Origin: Methylobacterium radiotolerans JCM 2831
GTDB taxonomy: Bacteria > Pseudomonadota > Alphaproteobacteria > Rhizobiales > Beijerinckiaceae
DNA length: 64,000 bases
Direction of reading: 5' to 3'
Assembly: GCF_000019725.1 (NCBI RefSeq)
Contig: NC_010505.1
Span: forward strand, 4,758,001-4,822,000
In this document: positions 44,266 to 54,410 of the stretch, one piece after another
How positions within the stretch are numbered: the stretch's first letter is position 1
Layout of the letters: each line of letters begins with the position of its first letter
The notes under the pieces: generated by a model
Told to the model about the DNA's origin: nothing
The model's database searches: none
What the model saw: the letters and a program-made list of their open reading frames with translations, nothing else
Made by a program: the position numbers and the translations under genes

Positions 44266-45118
44266 GCCCGATCGTGTCGCGCCGCTGTCTCATTTGGAGC
44301 CTCAGGGCGAGGCTGTTGCCGGAAGTGCGCAGTCGCGCGCCGCCGCCCCCGAGGCGCGGGGCCCCCTCGAGCGCGTCTGGGCCGCGACGTGGCGGCTCGG
44401 CGCCCTGGTCGCCCTCGTGGTCGTCTATCTGGGCGCGGCGAGCCTGCTGTCGCTGGCCACGGTGCGCGTCGGTTTCGACCTGTGGAGCGGGATCGACCCG
44501 TTCCTGCCCCCCGAGCGGCGCCCGTTCCTGGGCGCGGTGGAGCTCGCCCACCGGGCCTTCGCGGTCGACGCCCTGCGCCAGGTCTTCCTCGCCGCCCTGG
44601 TGCTCGGCGGCGCGTGGTGGCGTGACCGGGCCGGCTGGCGGCGTCGCCTCGCCCTCGACCGCGATCGGCCGAACGGGATGCGGCCGGTCGCCCTGCTGGG
44701 CCTCCTGCTGATCTGGCCGGTGCTGCACATCGCCTGGGTCACCGGCACGGCGGAGCTGTTCGGCGCGAGCTTCGGCCAGCACGTGCGGCTGTCGCCGTTC
44801 ATGAGCCAGGCCGCCGTCGCGGCCTGGCTGGCCTATCTCGCGATCCTGGCGCCCGTGGCCGAGGAGCTGCTGCTGCGCGGCGAGGCCTTCGCCCGCGCCA
44901 GCGCCGCGGTGGGGCCGGCAGGCGCGATCCTGGTCACGGCGCTCATCTTCGCCGCCGCCCACATCTCGTCCTGGGGGCTCGCCCGACCGGTCTCGCTGCT
45001 GCCGCTCGCCCTGGCGCTGGGCTGGCTGCGCTGGCGCACCGGCCGGCTCTGGCCCGGCATCGCCCTGCACGGCTGGTCGAACCTCGCCCTGGTGACCTAC
45101 CTGCTCTGGCCGGCGTGA
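44261..45118 (+). CDS. CPBP-family intramembrane metalloprotease (CAAX-protease-like)
   Basis: About 285 residues with roughly eight hydrophobic helices. The CPBP/Abi motifs are present: [15 protein letters not shown] (EExxxR, motif 1) and [10 protein letters not shown] (motif 2 histidine), with a third His in [13 protein letters not shown]. It probably cleaves a membrane-embedded peptide; the substrate is unknown. The start is uncertain: the frame is open far upstream through ssrA, and TTG 44261 or TTG 44294 are the likely starts, with no good Shine-Dalgarno. Confidence 0.85.
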   Translation: MKPDRVAPLSHLEPQGEAVAGSAQSRAAAPEARGPLERVWAATWRLGALVALVVVYLGAASLLSLATVRVGFDLWSGIDPFLPPERRPFLGAVELAHRAFAVDALRQVFLAALVLGGAWWRDRAGWRRRLALDRDRPNGMRPVALLGLLLIWPVLHIAWVTGTAELFGASFGQHVRLSPFMSQAAVAAWLAYLAILAPVAEELLLRGEAFARASAAVGPAGAILVTALIFAAAHISSWGLARPVSLLPLALALGWLRWRTGRLWPGIALHGWSNLALVTYLLWPA

Positions 45119-45237
45119 GGGCGTGTCCGAGGGGCGCCGGCCGGACGCCGCCCGCGGACAGGCTCCCGGCGCGACGGCGGTGGACATATCGCGGCGGCGC
45201 GCTTGCCCGCCGGCGCGCCGGCGCGCAGGAATGGGCG

Positions 45238-46032
45238 ATGGACGCATATCACGACCTGCTCCGGCGCATCCTCGACGAGGGCGTCGCCAAGGACGACCGC
45301 ACCGGGACCGGCACGCTCTCGGTGTTCGGCCACCAGATGCGCTTCGACCTGTCGGCGGGCTTCCCGCTGGTCACCACGAAGCGGCTGCACCTGCGCTCGA
45401 TCATCCACGAGCTGCTCTGGTTCCTGGCCGGCGACACCAACGTCGCGGCGTTGCGGGCGAACGGCGTGACGATCTGGGACGAGTGGGCCGACGCGAACGG
45501 CGACCTCGGCCCGGTCTACGGCCGGCAGTGGCGCTCCTGGGAGAGGCCCGGGGGCGGCACGGTCGACCAGATCGCCTGGGTGCTCGACGAGATCCGGCGC
45601 AACCCCGATTCCCGCCGCCTGATCGTCTCGGCCTGGAACCCGGCCGACCTCGACCGGATGGCGCTCGCCCCCTGCCACTGCCTGTTCCAGTTCTACGTCA
45701 GCGAGGGGCGGCTCTCCTGCCAGCTCTACCAGCGCTCGGCGGACGCCTTCCTGGGCGTGCCCTTCAATATCGCGAGCTACGCCCTCCTGACCCACATGAT
45801 CGCCCAGGTGACCGGCCTCGGGGTCGGCGCCTTCGTCCACACCTTCGGCGACGCCCACCTCTACCGGAACCACCTGGAGCAGACCCGCACCCTGCTGGGC
45901 AGGTCCCCGCGCCCGCTGCCGCAGCTGCGGCTCAACCCGGAGGTCCGCGACCTCTTCGCCTTCCGGTTCGAGGACATCGCCATCGAGAACTACGACCCGC
46001 ACCCCGCCATCGCGGCCCCGGTGGCGGTATGA
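45238..46032 (+). CDS. thyA: Thymidylate synthase
   Basis: 264 residues, the standard bacterial length. It converts dUMP to dTMP with methylenetetrahydrofolate. The catalytic Cys146 is in [12 protein letters not shown]; the motifs [47 protein letters not shown] and HTFGDAHLY are all conserved. ATG 45238 has AGGA 6-9 bases upstream. The stop overlaps folA (ATGA), and the two products work as a cycle. Confidence 0.97.
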   Translation: MDAYHDLLRRILDEGVAKDDRTGTGTLSVFGHQMRFDLSAGFPLVTTKRLHLRSIIHELLWFLAGDTNVAALRANGVTIWDEWADANGDLGPVYGRQWRSWERPGGGTVDQIAWVLDEIRRNPDSRRLIVSAWNPADLDRMALAPCHCLFQFYVSEGRLSCQLYQRSADAFLGVPFNIASYALLTHMIAQVTGLGVGAFVHTFGDAHLYRNHLEQTRTLLGRSPRPLPQLRLNPEVRDLFAFRFEDIAIENYDPHPAIAAPVAV

Positions 46033-46529
46033 GCGCGACCGTCGCCCCGCTCGTCTCCCTGGTCGCCGCCGTCGCCCGCAACGGCGTGATCGGCCGCGAC
46101 AACGGGCTCGCCTGGCATCTCTCCAGCGACCTCAAGCGCTTCAAGGCCCTGACCATGGGCAAGCCGATGCTGATGGGCCGGCGCACCTGGGATTCGATCG
46201 GCCGGCCCCTGCCGGGGCGCCGCACCCTGGTGCTCACCCGGGATACGGGCTTCCGCGCCGAGGGCGTCGAGACCGTCCACGACTGGGACTCCGCGCTGGC
46301 CGCCGCCGGGGCGGAGCTGATGGTGGTCGGCGGTGCCGAGATCTACGCGCTCGCGCTCCCGCACGCCGACCGGCTCCATCTCACCGAGGTCGAGGCCGAG
46401 CCCGCCGGCGACGTGCGATTCCCCGCCTTCGACCGCGCCCGCTTCCGGGAGACGTTCCGTGAGGCGCACCCCGCGGGCCCGCGGGACGAGCACGCCTTCG
46501 CCTTCGTCGACTGGGAGCGCGCACGCTGA
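46029..46529 (+). CDS. folA: Dihydrofolate reductase
   Basis: 166 residues. It regenerates tetrahydrofolate after the ThyA reaction. Family motifs: [22 protein letters not shown] (with the active-site acid region), [22 protein letters not shown] (NADPH-binding), [12 protein letters not shown] and [17 protein letters not shown]. The start codon overlaps the thyA stop, so the two are translationally coupled. Confidence 0.96.
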   Translation: MSATVAPLVSLVAAVARNGVIGRDNGLAWHLSSDLKRFKALTMGKPMLMGRRTWDSIGRPLPGRRTLVLTRDTGFRAEGVETVHDWDSALAAAGAELMVVGGAEIYALALPHADRLHLTEVEAEPAGDVRFPAFDRARFRETFREAHPAGPRDEHAFAFVDWERAR

Positions 46530-46811
46530 GGCGCGCCGCCGCATTTGCGTTCCGCGCCGCGCATGCCCACCTGCCAGCCTTGACAGCACGGGGCGTGCGC
46601 CCGCAGGTGCCTGTCGGGTGCGCGCGCTCACGCCGGGCCTGCACATCCTGCGGGAAGATGCGCGTGCGGGCTCTCGTGGCCTCCAACCGGGCGCGGTCGC
46701 GGTGCGATCGGTCCGGAGGGTCGGGACTAGGCGGGCGAGCGTGGCCGTTCAGGCAGGGGGCGCCGGCCGGGATATGGGCCGGGCGCGGACAGGCAGGAGA
46801 CGACGGCTAGG

Positions 46812-47996
46812 ATGCCTTGGAGCAATCAGAGCGGCGGCGGGGGCCCGTGGGGCCGGCCCGGCGGCAACGGCGGCGGTCCCTGGGGCGGTGGCGGTGGCGG
46901 CGGCAAGACGCCGCCGAACCTCGAGGACCTGCTCCGGCGCGGGCAGGACCGCCTGCGCGGCCTGATCCCGGGCGGCGGCGGCTCGGGCGGCGGCTACGGC
47001 GGCGGCGGCTCGACCGGCGTCGGCGGCGGCCGCAGCGCGGCGGTCATCGCCGTCCTGGCCATCGCCATCTGGCTCGCCACCGGTTTCTACACCGTCTACC
47101 CGCGCCAGGTCGGCATCGAGACGATCTTCGGCCGCTATGTCGGCACCAAGGGCGAGGGCCTGCGCTACAACTTCCCCTATCCGATCGGCGGCGTGGTGAA
47201 GCCGGATGTCGGCTCCCAGAACTCGATCCAGATCGGCTTCCGCGCCGGCCCGAACGGCCAGGGCCGCACCCGCGACGTGCCGGACGAGAGCCTGATGCTC
47301 ACCGGTGACGAGAACATCGTCGATCTCGACTTCGAGGTGCAGTGGCGCGTCAACCCGCTGAAGGCTTCCGACTTCGTGTTCAACCTCCAGAACCCGGAGG
47401 GCACCATCAAGGCGATCTCCGAGAGCGCGATGCGCGAGGTGATCGGCCGCCGCAACATCCAGGCGATCCTCACCAATGATCAGTCGAGCATCGCCCAGGA
47501 GGTGAAGGAGATGGTCCAGAAGGCGCTCGACGAGTACGGCGCCGGCGTGCGCATCGAGGTGGTGCAGCTCGTCTCGGTCAACCCGCCGCCGGAGGTGCGC
47601 CCCGCCTTCATCGACGTGAACGCGGCCCAGCAGGACGCCGACACGGCGCAGAACGAGGCCAAGACCTACGCCAGCCGCGAAGTGCCGCAGGCCCGCGGTA
47701 AGGCGTCCCAGATCGTCCAGCAGGCCGAGGCCTACCGGACGAAGGCGACCGCCGACGCCACCGGTCAGGCCGCGCGCTTCAGCGAGGTCTATGCCTCCTA
47801 CAAGGCCGCCCCGGCGATCAGCCGCGAGCGGATCTTCCTGGAGACGATGGAGAAGGTCCTGGGCTCCGTGAACAAGGTGATCATCGACCAGAACGGGACG
47901 CAGCCCGGCGGCGCGACCGCGGCCGGCGTGCTGCCGGTGCTGCCGCTCTCCGAGTTCGGCGCCCGCGCCCAGACCCAGACGGGAGCCGCCCGATGA
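46812..47996 (+). CDS. hflK: HflK, membrane regulator of FtsH
   Basis: 394 residues. A Gly/Asn/Pro-rich N-terminus (GGGGPWGRPGGNGGGPWG) precedes one transmembrane helix (AAVIAVLAIAIWLATGFYTVYP, about residues 76-97) and an SPFH/prohibitin domain (VGIETIFGRYVG to about 290). With HflC it forms the large ring around FtsH and modulates its proteolysis of membrane proteins. The stop overlaps the hflC start (ATGA). Confidence 0.96.
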   Translation: MPWSNQSGGGGPWGRPGGNGGGPWGGGGGGGKTPPNLEDLLRRGQDRLRGLIPGGGGSGGGYGGGGSTGVGGGRSAAVIAVLAIAIWLATGFYTVYPRQVGIETIFGRYVGTKGEGLRYNFPYPIGGVVKPDVGSQNSIQIGFRAGPNGQGRTRDVPDESLMLTGDENIVDLDFEVQWRVNPLKASDFVFNLQNPEGTIKAISESAMREVIGRRNIQAILTNDQSSIAQEVKEMVQKALDEYGAGVRIEVVQLVSVNPPPEVRPAFIDVNAAQQDADTAQNEAKTYASREVPQARGKASQIVQQAEAYRTKATADATGQAARFSEVYASYKAAPAISRERIFLETMEKVLGSVNKVIIDQNGTQPGGATAAGVLPVLPLSEFGARAQTQTGAAR

Positions 47997-48970
47997 AGCA
48001 GGCTCTCCGCACCGGCCTGATCGTGGTCGCGGCGATCGTCGCGATCGGCCTCTACGCCTCGATCTTCACCGTCGGCCAGATGCAGCAGGCGCTCGTCCTG
48101 CAGTTCGGCCGCGTCCGCGCCGTCCTCAACGCCACCGGCGAGGACAAGCCCGGCCTCTACTTCAAGATCCCGTTCATGGAGAACGTGGTCATCTTCGACA
48201 AGCGCGTCCTCGACCTCGACCTGCCGGTGCAGACGGTGCTCACCGCCGACCGCCAGAACCTGGAGGTGGACGCCTTCGCCCGCTACCGGATCGTCGATCC
48301 GCTGCGCTTCTACCAGGCGGTGGGCAATATCGCGCTGGCCAACCAGCGGCTCGCGAGCTTCACCAATTCCGGCCTGCGCAACGTGCTCGCCCGCTCGACC
48401 CGCGACGCGATCGTGAAGACCGATCGCGGGCAGCTGATGCACCAGATCCAGGAGGACGTGAACCGGCAGGCCAAGGCGCTCGGCATCGAGATCGTCGACC
48501 TGCGCATGACCCGCGTCGACCTGCCCGCGCAGAACTCGGCCGCCGTCTACCGGCGGATGAAGACCGAGCGCGAGCGCGAGGCCGCCGACATCCGCGCCAA
48601 CGGCGACCAGATCGCCGCCACGATCCGCGCCAAGGCCGACCGCGAGGTCACGGTGATCCTCGCCGAGGCGACGCAGAAGTCCGAGCAGCTGCGCGGACAG
48701 GGTGACGCGGACAAGAACCGCATCCTCGCCGACGCGTTCGGCAAGGACGCGGACTTCTTCAGCTTCTACCGCTCGATGCAGGCCTACGAGAGCGGGCTGA
48801 AGGGATCCGACACCCGCCTGGTGATCAGCCCGAACACGGACTTCTTCCGCTTCTTCAGCGATCCGCAGGGCCGGGCACCCGCCCCGGCAGCCCGCGGACC
48901 GCGCGGACCGGCCGATCCGAGCGCCACCACCGGGTCGACGACCGGCTCCACGGCCGGGACGGCGCGCTGA
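47993..48970 (+). CDS. hflC: HflC, membrane regulator of FtsH
   Basis: 325 residues. An N-terminal transmembrane helix (LIVVAAIVAIGLYASIFTV) leads into the SPFH domain (QALVLQFGRVRAVL ... LDLDLPVQTVLTADRQNLEVDAFARYRI), then coiled-coil RMKTEREREAADIRANG and the conserved AEATQKSEQLRGQGDADKNRIL. The Thr/Gly/Ser-rich tail (STTGSTTGSTAGTAR) looks disordered. It is the partner of the overlapping hflK; degP follows in the usual alphaproteobacterial order. Confidence 0.96.
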   Translation: MKQALRTGLIVVAAIVAIGLYASIFTVGQMQQALVLQFGRVRAVLNATGEDKPGLYFKIPFMENVVIFDKRVLDLDLPVQTVLTADRQNLEVDAFARYRIVDPLRFYQAVGNIALANQRLASFTNSGLRNVLARSTRDAIVKTDRGQLMHQIQEDVNRQAKALGIEIVDLRMTRVDLPAQNSAAVYRRMKTEREREAADIRANGDQIAATIRAKADREVTVILAEATQKSEQLRGQGDADKNRILADAFGKDADFFSFYRSMQAYESGLKGSDTRLVISPNTDFFRFFSDPQGRAPAPAARGPRGPADPSATTGSTTGSTAGTAR

Positions 48971-49083
48971 GGGAGCCCGTTGGCGCCCCGGCGCCCGGGG
49001 ATTACCGTGCAGGACAACCCGCGGGCGATCGACCGTCGGTCGAGGCCCGCGGGACCGGAAACGCGTTCTTGAAGAGGTCGACC

Positions 49084-50634
49084 ATGCACCCCGTCGCGAG
49101 CGCCCCCGAGGCGCTGTTCGGCCGCGCCCCGGCGCAGCCCCGCTCCCGCGCCCGCGCGCTGATGGCCTCGATCCTGATCGGCGCCTCCGTCAGCGTCTCC
49201 GTGGCCGCGGCCGCCCTGCCGGTCCCGGCCTTCGCCAAGGGGCCGGCCTCCCTCGCCGACCTCGCCGAGCAGGTCACCGACGCGGTGGTGAACATCTCCG
49301 CGTCCACCACGGTCGAGGCCCGGGCCGGCCGCGCCGGGCCGCAGGTGCCCCCGGGCACCCCGTTCGAGGACCTGTTCGAGGAGTTCTTCAACCGGCGCGG
49401 CGGCCGCGGCGGCGGTGGCGGCGACAGCGACGGGCCGCGCCAGCAGCGCAAGTCGAACTCGCTGGGCTCCGGCTTCATCATCGATTCCGCCGGCCTCGTG
49501 GTGACGAACAACCACGTCATCGGCGACGCCAACGACATCCAGGTCATCCTGCACGACGGCACCAAGCTGAAGGCCGAGATCGTCGGCAAGGATTCGAAGA
49601 TCGACCTCGCGGTCCTGCGGGTGAAGCCCCCGGCCGACCGCACGCTGAAGGCGGTGCCGTTCGGCGATTCCGACAAGATGCGGCCGGGCGACTGGGTCAT
49701 CGCCATCGGCAACCCGTTCGGGCTCGGCGGCTCGGTGTCGGCCGGCATCGTCTCGGCGCGGGGCCGGAACATCGAGTCAGGCCCCTACGACAACTACATC
49801 CAGACGGACGCGGCCATCAACAAGGGCAATTCCGGCGGCCCGCTGTTCAACATGGACGGCGAGGTGATCGGCATCAACACGGCGATCCTGTCGCCGACCG
49901 GCGGCTCCGTGGGCATCGGCTTCGCGGTTCCCTCGGGCACGGCCAAGCCCGTGATCGACCAGCTGCGCGACTTCGGCGAGGTCCGCCGCGGCTGGCTCGG
50001 CGTGCGCATCCAGAACGTCGACGACACCACCGCCGAGGCGCTCAACCTCAAGGGCGGCGCGCGGGGCGCCCTGGTGGCCGGCGTCGACGAGAAGGGACCG
50101 GCCAAGACCGCCGGGATCGAGGTCGGCGACGTGATCCTGAAGTTCAACGGCGCGCCGGTGAAGGCCTCGGGCGACCTGCCGCGCATCGTCGCCTCGACCC
50201 CGGTCGGCCAGAAGGTCGACGTGGTCGTCATGCGCAAGGGCGAGGAGGTGACGAAGCCCGTCACCCTCGGCCGCCTGGAGGACAGCGACAAGCCGCAGCT
50301 CGCCAACCTGCGCCAGCCGGAGCCCGAGAGCGCGACCCGGCAGGCGCTCGGCCTCAACCTCTCCGGCATGACCGACGAGCTGCGCAAGAAGTACTCCATC
50401 AAGGACACCGTGAAGGGCGTGGTCGTCACCCGCGTCGACCCGAACTCGACCGCCGCCGACAAGCGGATCCAGCCCGGCGAGGTGATCGTCGAGGTCGGCC
50501 AGGAGGCGGTGAGCACCCCCGCGGAGGTGACCAAGCGGATCGACGCCCTGAAGAAGGACGGGCGCAAGTCGGTGCTGCTGCTGGTGGCGGGCGCCACCGG
50601 CGACGTGCGCTTCGTGGCGGTCGGCCTCGACTGA
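49084..50634 (+). CDS. DegP/HtrA-family periplasmic serine protease
   Basis: 516 residues. A signal segment (LMASILIGASVSVSVAAAAL) exports it to the periplasm, where it degrades misfolded proteins. The triad is His144 (TNNHVIGDA), Asp174 (SKIDLAVLRV) and Ser250 (INKGNSGGPLF). Two PDZ domains follow (about residues 295-390 and 415-515; RRGWLGVRIQNV and KGVVVTRVDPNSTAADK). ATG 49084 has GAGG 6 bases upstream; TTG 49069 is in frame. It lies 113 bp after hflC and ends in a strong terminator. Confidence 0.95.
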   Translation: MHPVASAPEALFGRAPAQPRSRARALMASILIGASVSVSVAAAALPVPAFAKGPASLADLAEQVTDAVVNISASTTVEARAGRAGPQVPPGTPFEDLFEEFFNRRGGRGGGGGDSDGPRQQRKSNSLGSGFIIDSAGLVVTNNHVIGDANDIQVILHDGTKLKAEIVGKDSKIDLAVLRVKPPADRTLKAVPFGDSDKMRPGDWVIAIGNPFGLGGSVSAGIVSARGRNIESGPYDNYIQTDAAINKGNSGGPLFNMDGEVIGINTAILSPTGGSVGIGFAVPSGTAKPVIDQLRDFGEVRRGWLGVRIQNVDDTTAEALNLKGGARGALVAGVDEKGPAKTAGIEVGDVILKFNGAPVKASGDLPRIVASTPVGQKVDVVVMRKGEEVTKPVTLGRLEDSDKPQLANLRQPEPESATRQALGLNLSGMTDELRKKYSIKDTVKGVVVTRVDPNSTAADKRIQPGEVIVEVGQEAVSTPAEVTKRIDALKKDGRKSVLLLVAGATGDVRFVAVGLD

Positions 50635-50654
50635 GCCGCCTCATCCGCGTTGCC

Positions 50655-50688
50655 GAGGGCCGTCGCTCCGCGGGGAGCGGCGGCCCTC
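50655..50688 (+). terminator. Terminator after degP
   Basis: Left arm GAGGGCCGTCGCTCC (50655-50669), loop GCGG, right arm GGAGCGGCGGCCCTC (50674-50688): 15 pairs with one G.U, 20 bases after the stop. There is no T-run, but the stem is the strongest in the region. Confidence 0.75.
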
Positions 50689-50776
50689 GCGCGTTCAGGG
50701 GGCCCCACATTGACGCTGCGCCGCGGCACGGCACACTGGGGCAGCGAGTCGGTGCGGCTCGGGCGAGTTCGGACCC

Positions 50777-51283
50777 ATGACGGCCGTCGCGTTCGACACC
50801 CTGAAGTTCGCCCGCGCCCTGCGGGAGAAGGCGAAGCTGTCGCCCGAGCAGGCGGAGGGCGTGGCCGACGCGCTGGTGGACGTCTTCGACGGGAATCTGG
50901 CGACGAAGGCCGATATCTACGAGCTGCGAGCCGATGTTCAGAGAGTCCGTGGTGACATCGAGGCCCTGAAAATCCAGAGCCGTGCCGACACCGAAGCGCT
51001 TCGGCTCGCCACCCAGGGGGATATCGAAAGCCTTCGCGTGACGACCGAGGCCGACAGCGACAATCTTCGCCTCTCCACGACGGCTGGCCTCGAAGGCCTA
51101 CGTATGGAGATCAAAGCAGGGCTGGACGGTCTGCGCCTCGAAACGAAGGCCGACATCGAGGCCGTGAAGGGCGCGATCGCCTCCGCGAAGGTCGAGACGG
51201 TACGCTGGCTCGTCGGCGCGATCGGCTTTCAGACCCTGGCGGTGCTCGGCGCGGTCATCGCCCTGACCCGCACCCTGCACTGA
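50777..51283 (+). CDS. DUF1640-type coiled-coil membrane protein with 11-residue repeats
   Basis: 168 residues. The N-terminus (FDTLKFARALREKAKLSPEQAEGVADALVDVF) is typical of DUF1640/CCDC90-like proteins. Residues 68-127 consist of successive 11-residue units: DTEALRLATQG, DIESLRVTTEA, DSDNLRLSTTA, GLEGLRMEIKA, GLDGLRLETKA, DIEAVKGAIAS, a hendecad coiled coil. A C-terminal transmembrane helix (LVGAIGFQTLAVLGAVIAL) anchors it. Its function is unknown; it converges with serB. Confidence 0.87.
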   Translation: MTAVAFDTLKFARALREKAKLSPEQAEGVADALVDVFDGNLATKADIYELRADVQRVRGDIEALKIQSRADTEALRLATQGDIESLRVTTEADSDNLRLSTTAGLEGLRMEIKAGLDGLRLETKADIEAVKGAIASAKVETVRWLVGAIGFQTLAVLGAVIALTRTLH

Positions 51284-51286
51284 GCC

Positions 51287-52180
51287 TCACCCGACGAACT
51301 CCGCCGCCGCGTAGCCTTGCAGGTACAGGAGCGCGGTGAGGTCGCCGTGCTCGACCCGGACCCGCGCCGCGGCCGCGACCGCGGGCTTCGCCCGGAACGC
51401 CACCCCGAGGCCGGCCTCGCCCAGCATGTCGAGGTCGTTGGCGCCGTCGCCGACCGCGAGGGTCTCGGCGGCGCCGAGGCCCAGATCTCCGCGCAGCGCG
51501 ATCAGCGTCGCGCGCTTCTCGGCCTTCCCGACGATCGGGTCCTCGACGCGGCCGGTGAGCCGCCCGTCCGCCACGCCCAGCACGTTGGACCGGTGCTCGT
51601 CGAAGCCGATCATCGCGGCGATCGGGCCGGTGAACAGCGTGAAGCCCCCGGAGACCAGGCAGGTATGGGCGCCGTGCGCCCGCATCGTCCGCACCAGCGT
51701 GCGGCCGCCCGGGGTCAGGGTCAGGTGCTCGGCGATCAGCCCGTCGACGGCGCCGACCGGGATGTCCTTCAGCAGCGCGACGCGCTCGCGCAGGGCCGGC
51801 TCGAAGGCGATCTCGCCCCGCATCGCCCGCTCGGTGATCGCCGCCACGCGGTCCTTGAGGCCGAGCGTCCCGGCGAGCTCGTCGATGCATTCCTGCTCGA
51901 TCATGGTGGAGTCCATGTCGGCCAGGAACAGGCGCTTGCGCCGGTGCGCGTCGGCGGGCAGCACCGCGAGGTCGATCGGCTCGCCGGCGAGCGCCGTCCG
52001 CAGCCTGTCGGTGAGGGACGCCGCGGCCGCGGGCTCGCCCGGCACCAGCAGCTCGGCCGCCACCTCCCCGTGCAGGATCCGCGGCTGGTGCTCCGTCCGC
52101 AGCACGGCGCGCGTCTCGGCCAGCACCGCGTCGGTGATGGACGGCCGATCCGGGTTTGCTATCAGGATCGCGACCAGCAT
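51287..52180 (-). CDS. serB: Phosphoserine phosphatase
   Basis: 297 residues. It makes serine from phosphoserine. The HAD motif I is [19 protein letters not shown] with the nucleophile and acid aspartates; [23 protein letters not shown] is motif II; Lys in [10 protein letters not shown] is motif [28 protein letters not shown] is motif IV. The N-terminal 75 residues resemble the ACT-like domain of proteobacterial SerB. It is divergent from miaA, starts 14 bp apart, so the promoters must overlap the coding ends. Confidence 0.95.
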   Translation of the reverse strand: MLVAILIANPDRPSITDAVLAETRAVLRTEHQPRILHGEVAAELLVPGEPAAAASLTDRLRTALAGEPIDLAVLPADAHRRKRLFLADMDSTMIEQECIDELAGTLGLKDRVAAITERAMRGEIAFEPALRERVALLKDIPVGAVDGLIAEHLTLTPGGRTLVRTMRAHGAHTCLVSGGFTLFTGPIAAMIGFDEHRSNVLGVADGRLTGRVEDPIVGKAEKRATLIALRGDLGLGAAETLAVGDGANDLDMLGEAGLGVAFRAKPAVAAAARVRVEHGDLTALLYLQGYAAAEFVG

Positions 52181-52194
52181 CGTGGAGTTTCGCC

Positions 52195-53121
52195 TTGCCG
52201 CCAGACCGGGAGGAAGCCGGGCGGCGCCCGGCCGCGATCCTCATCGCAGGGCCCACCGCCTCGGGCAAGTCGGCGCTGGCCGCCCGGCTGGCGGAGCGTC
52301 ACGGCGGCGTGGTGATCAACACCGACTCCATGCAGGTCTACGCGGACCTGCGCCGCCTGACCGCCCGGCCCGACCCGGACGAGGAGGCGCGGGTGCCCCA
52401 CCGGCTCTACGGCCACGTCGACGGCGCGGTGAACTACTCCGCGGGGCACTTCTCCCGCGACGCGGCGGCGCTGCTGGCGACGCTCGGCGGGCGCCTGCCG
52501 GTCTTCGTCGGCGGCACCGGCCTGTACTTCCGGGCGCTGGAGCAGGGCTTCTCGGAGCTGCCGCCGGTGCCCGACACCGTGCGCGCGCGGGTGCGGGACG
52601 CGGCCGAGGGCCGCCCGACCGAGGCGCTGCACGCCGACCTCGCCCGGCACGATCCCGAGGGGGCCGCCCGGTTGCGGCCGAGCGACCGGATGCGGGTGAT
52701 GCGCGCCCTGGAGATCTTTCTCGCGACGGGCCGACCGATCGCCAGCTTCTACGGCGATCCCGTTCCCGGCCCGCTGGCCGGGCGGGACCTCCGAAGAATC
52801 TTCCTGGCGCCCGACCGCGCGGCGCTGCGGGAGCGGATCGACGCCCGCTTCCGGACCATGATCGCCGAGGGGGCCCTGGACGAGGTCGCCCGCCTGCGTG
52901 CGCGACGGCTCGACCCGATGCTGCCGGTGATGCGCGCCCACGGCGTGCCGGGCCTGATCGCCCATCTCGACGGGGCGCTCAGCCTCGACGAGGCGATCGC
53001 GCGCGGGCAGGCGGATACGCGCGCCTACGCCAAGCGCCAGTTGACGTGGTTCCGCCACCAGATGGGGGAGGCCTGGCGCTGGGTGGATCCGGAGGGGGCG
53101 ACGGTCGAAGACCTGCTCTGA
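52195..53121 (+). CDS. miaA: tRNA dimethylallyltransferase
   Basis: 308 residues. It adds the isopentenyl group to A37 of tRNAs reading UNN codons. The P-loop is [11 protein letters not shown], followed by [11 protein letters not shown], the family's YGHVD and [12 protein letters not shown], and the C-terminal [19 protein letters not shown] 52195 was chosen because GTGGAG lies 7-10 bases upstream and the protein then starts right at the homologous region; TTG 52156 would read into serB. Confidence 0.95.
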   Translation: MPPDREEAGRRPAAILIAGPTASGKSALAARLAERHGGVVINTDSMQVYADLRRLTARPDPDEEARVPHRLYGHVDGAVNYSAGHFSRDAAALLATLGGRLPVFVGGTGLYFRALEQGFSELPPVPDTVRARVRDAAEGRPTEALHADLARHDPEGAARLRPSDRMRVMRALEIFLATGRPIASFYGDPVPGPLAGRDLRRIFLAPDRAALRERIDARFRTMIAEGALDEVARLRARRLDPMLPVMRAHGVPGLIAHLDGALSLDEAIARGQADTRAYAKRQLTWFRHQMGEAWRWVDPEGATVEDLL

Positions 53122-53254
53122 CGCGATCGTCCCCTCCGCCGGGCGAAGGAGGCGCGCCCGGCGCCGCGATCGGCCCGCGCCGCTCTCCCGCACGGGGGCG
53201 GGAGCCCGTCGCGTCTCACCCTGGCCTCGAGGTCCAGGAGAACGGCCGGAGGTG

Positions 53255-54124
53255 TCAGCGCTCCAGCCGCGCCACGAGGCTCGACGTGTCCCAGCGGCTG
53301 CCGCCCATCGCCTGCACCTCGGCGTAGAACTGGTCGACGAGGGCCGAGACCGGCAGCTTGGCGCCGTTGCGGCGGGCCTCGTCCAGCAGGATGCCCAGGT
53401 CCTTGCGCATCCAGTCGACCGCGAAGCCGAAGTCGAACTTGCCCTGGTTCATCGTCTTGCCGCGGTTCTCCATCTGCCAGGAGCCGGCGGCTCCCTTGGA
53501 GATCACGTCGAGCACCGCCTCGACGTCGAGGCCGGCGCGCTTGGCGAAGTGGACGCCCTCCGACAGGCCCTGGACGAGGCCGGCGATGCAGATCTGGTTG
53601 ACCATCTTGGTGAGCTGGCCGGCGCCGGCCGGGCCCATCAGCCGGCAGGCCCGCGCGAAGGACCCGATCGCGCCCTCGACCTTGGCGTAGGTCGCCGCGT
53701 CGCCGCCGCACATCACGGTGAGCACGCCGTTCTCGGCGCCCGCCTGACCGCCGGAGACCGGGGCGTCGATGAAGCCGAGCCCCTTGGCCTCGGCCGCCGC
53801 GGCGAGCTCCCGGGCGACCTCGGCCGAGGCGGTGGTGTGGTCGACGAACACCGCGCCGGGCTTCATGCCGGCGAGCGCCCCGTCGTCGCCCAGCAAGACG
53901 CTGCGCAGATCGTCGTCGTTGCCCACGCAGGCGAACACGATCTCGGCGCCCTCGGCGGCCTGCCGGGGCGTGGGCGCGAAGGCGCCGCCGTAGGTCTTCA
54001 CCCAGGCCTCGGCCTTCGGGGTGGTGCGGTTGTAGACGGTGACGTCGTGGCCACCCTTCTTGGCGAGGTGTCCGGCCATCGGGCCGCCCATCACGCCGAG
54101 ACCCAGGAATGCGACCTTCGCCAT
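53255..54124 (-). CDS. 3-hydroxyisobutyrate dehydrogenase-family oxidoreductase
   Basis: 289 residues. The N-terminal Rossmann motif FLGLGVMGGPMAGHLAKKG and the beta-hydroxyacid-dehydrogenase signature FIDAPVSGGQAGAENGVLTVMCGG identify the family; the catalytic lysine is in GQLTKMVNQICIAG. Candidate substrates are 3-hydroxyisobutyrate, tartronate semialdehyde or 2-hydroxy-3-oxopropionate, which cannot be separated by eye. GAGGAG lies 10-15 bases before the ATG. Confidence 0.92.
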   Translation of the reverse strand: MAKVAFLGLGVMGGPMAGHLAKKGGHDVTVYNRTTPKAEAWVKTYGGAFAPTPRQAAEGAEIVFACVGNDDDLRSVLLGDDGALAGMKPGAVFVDHTTASAEVARELAAAAEAKGLGFIDAPVSGGQAGAENGVLTVMCGGDAATYAKVEGAIGSFARACRLMGPAGAGQLTKMVNQICIAGLVQGLSEGVHFAKRAGLDVEAVLDVISKGAAGSWQMENRGKTMNQGKFDFGFAVDWMRKDLGILLDEARRNGAKLPVSALVDQFYAEVQAMGGSRWDTSSLVARLER

Positions 54125-54410
54125 TGTCGTGCGCTCCTCGCAGGCCCGGACCGCGCCGGCGCCCTTCCTTCTCCGACGGCGGGCGGCCCCGGAGCGCGGC
54201 GGCCGGGCCGTGAAGGGGGCGGGGCCGTGCCGGGGACCCGATGTGACAGATTGGGCGTCGTGCCGCCGCCGACGCTGCATCACAGCTCGGATCGCTTGCG
54301 TCAACGGCGGACCAATAGGATAACCCGCCCGTGTAGCCCGGGACCACGAAGTCCCAGCCGGAGCCCCCCGCGTGGCCCCGCGCGCGAGGCGGTCGGTCAG
54401 GGAGTGGGAC

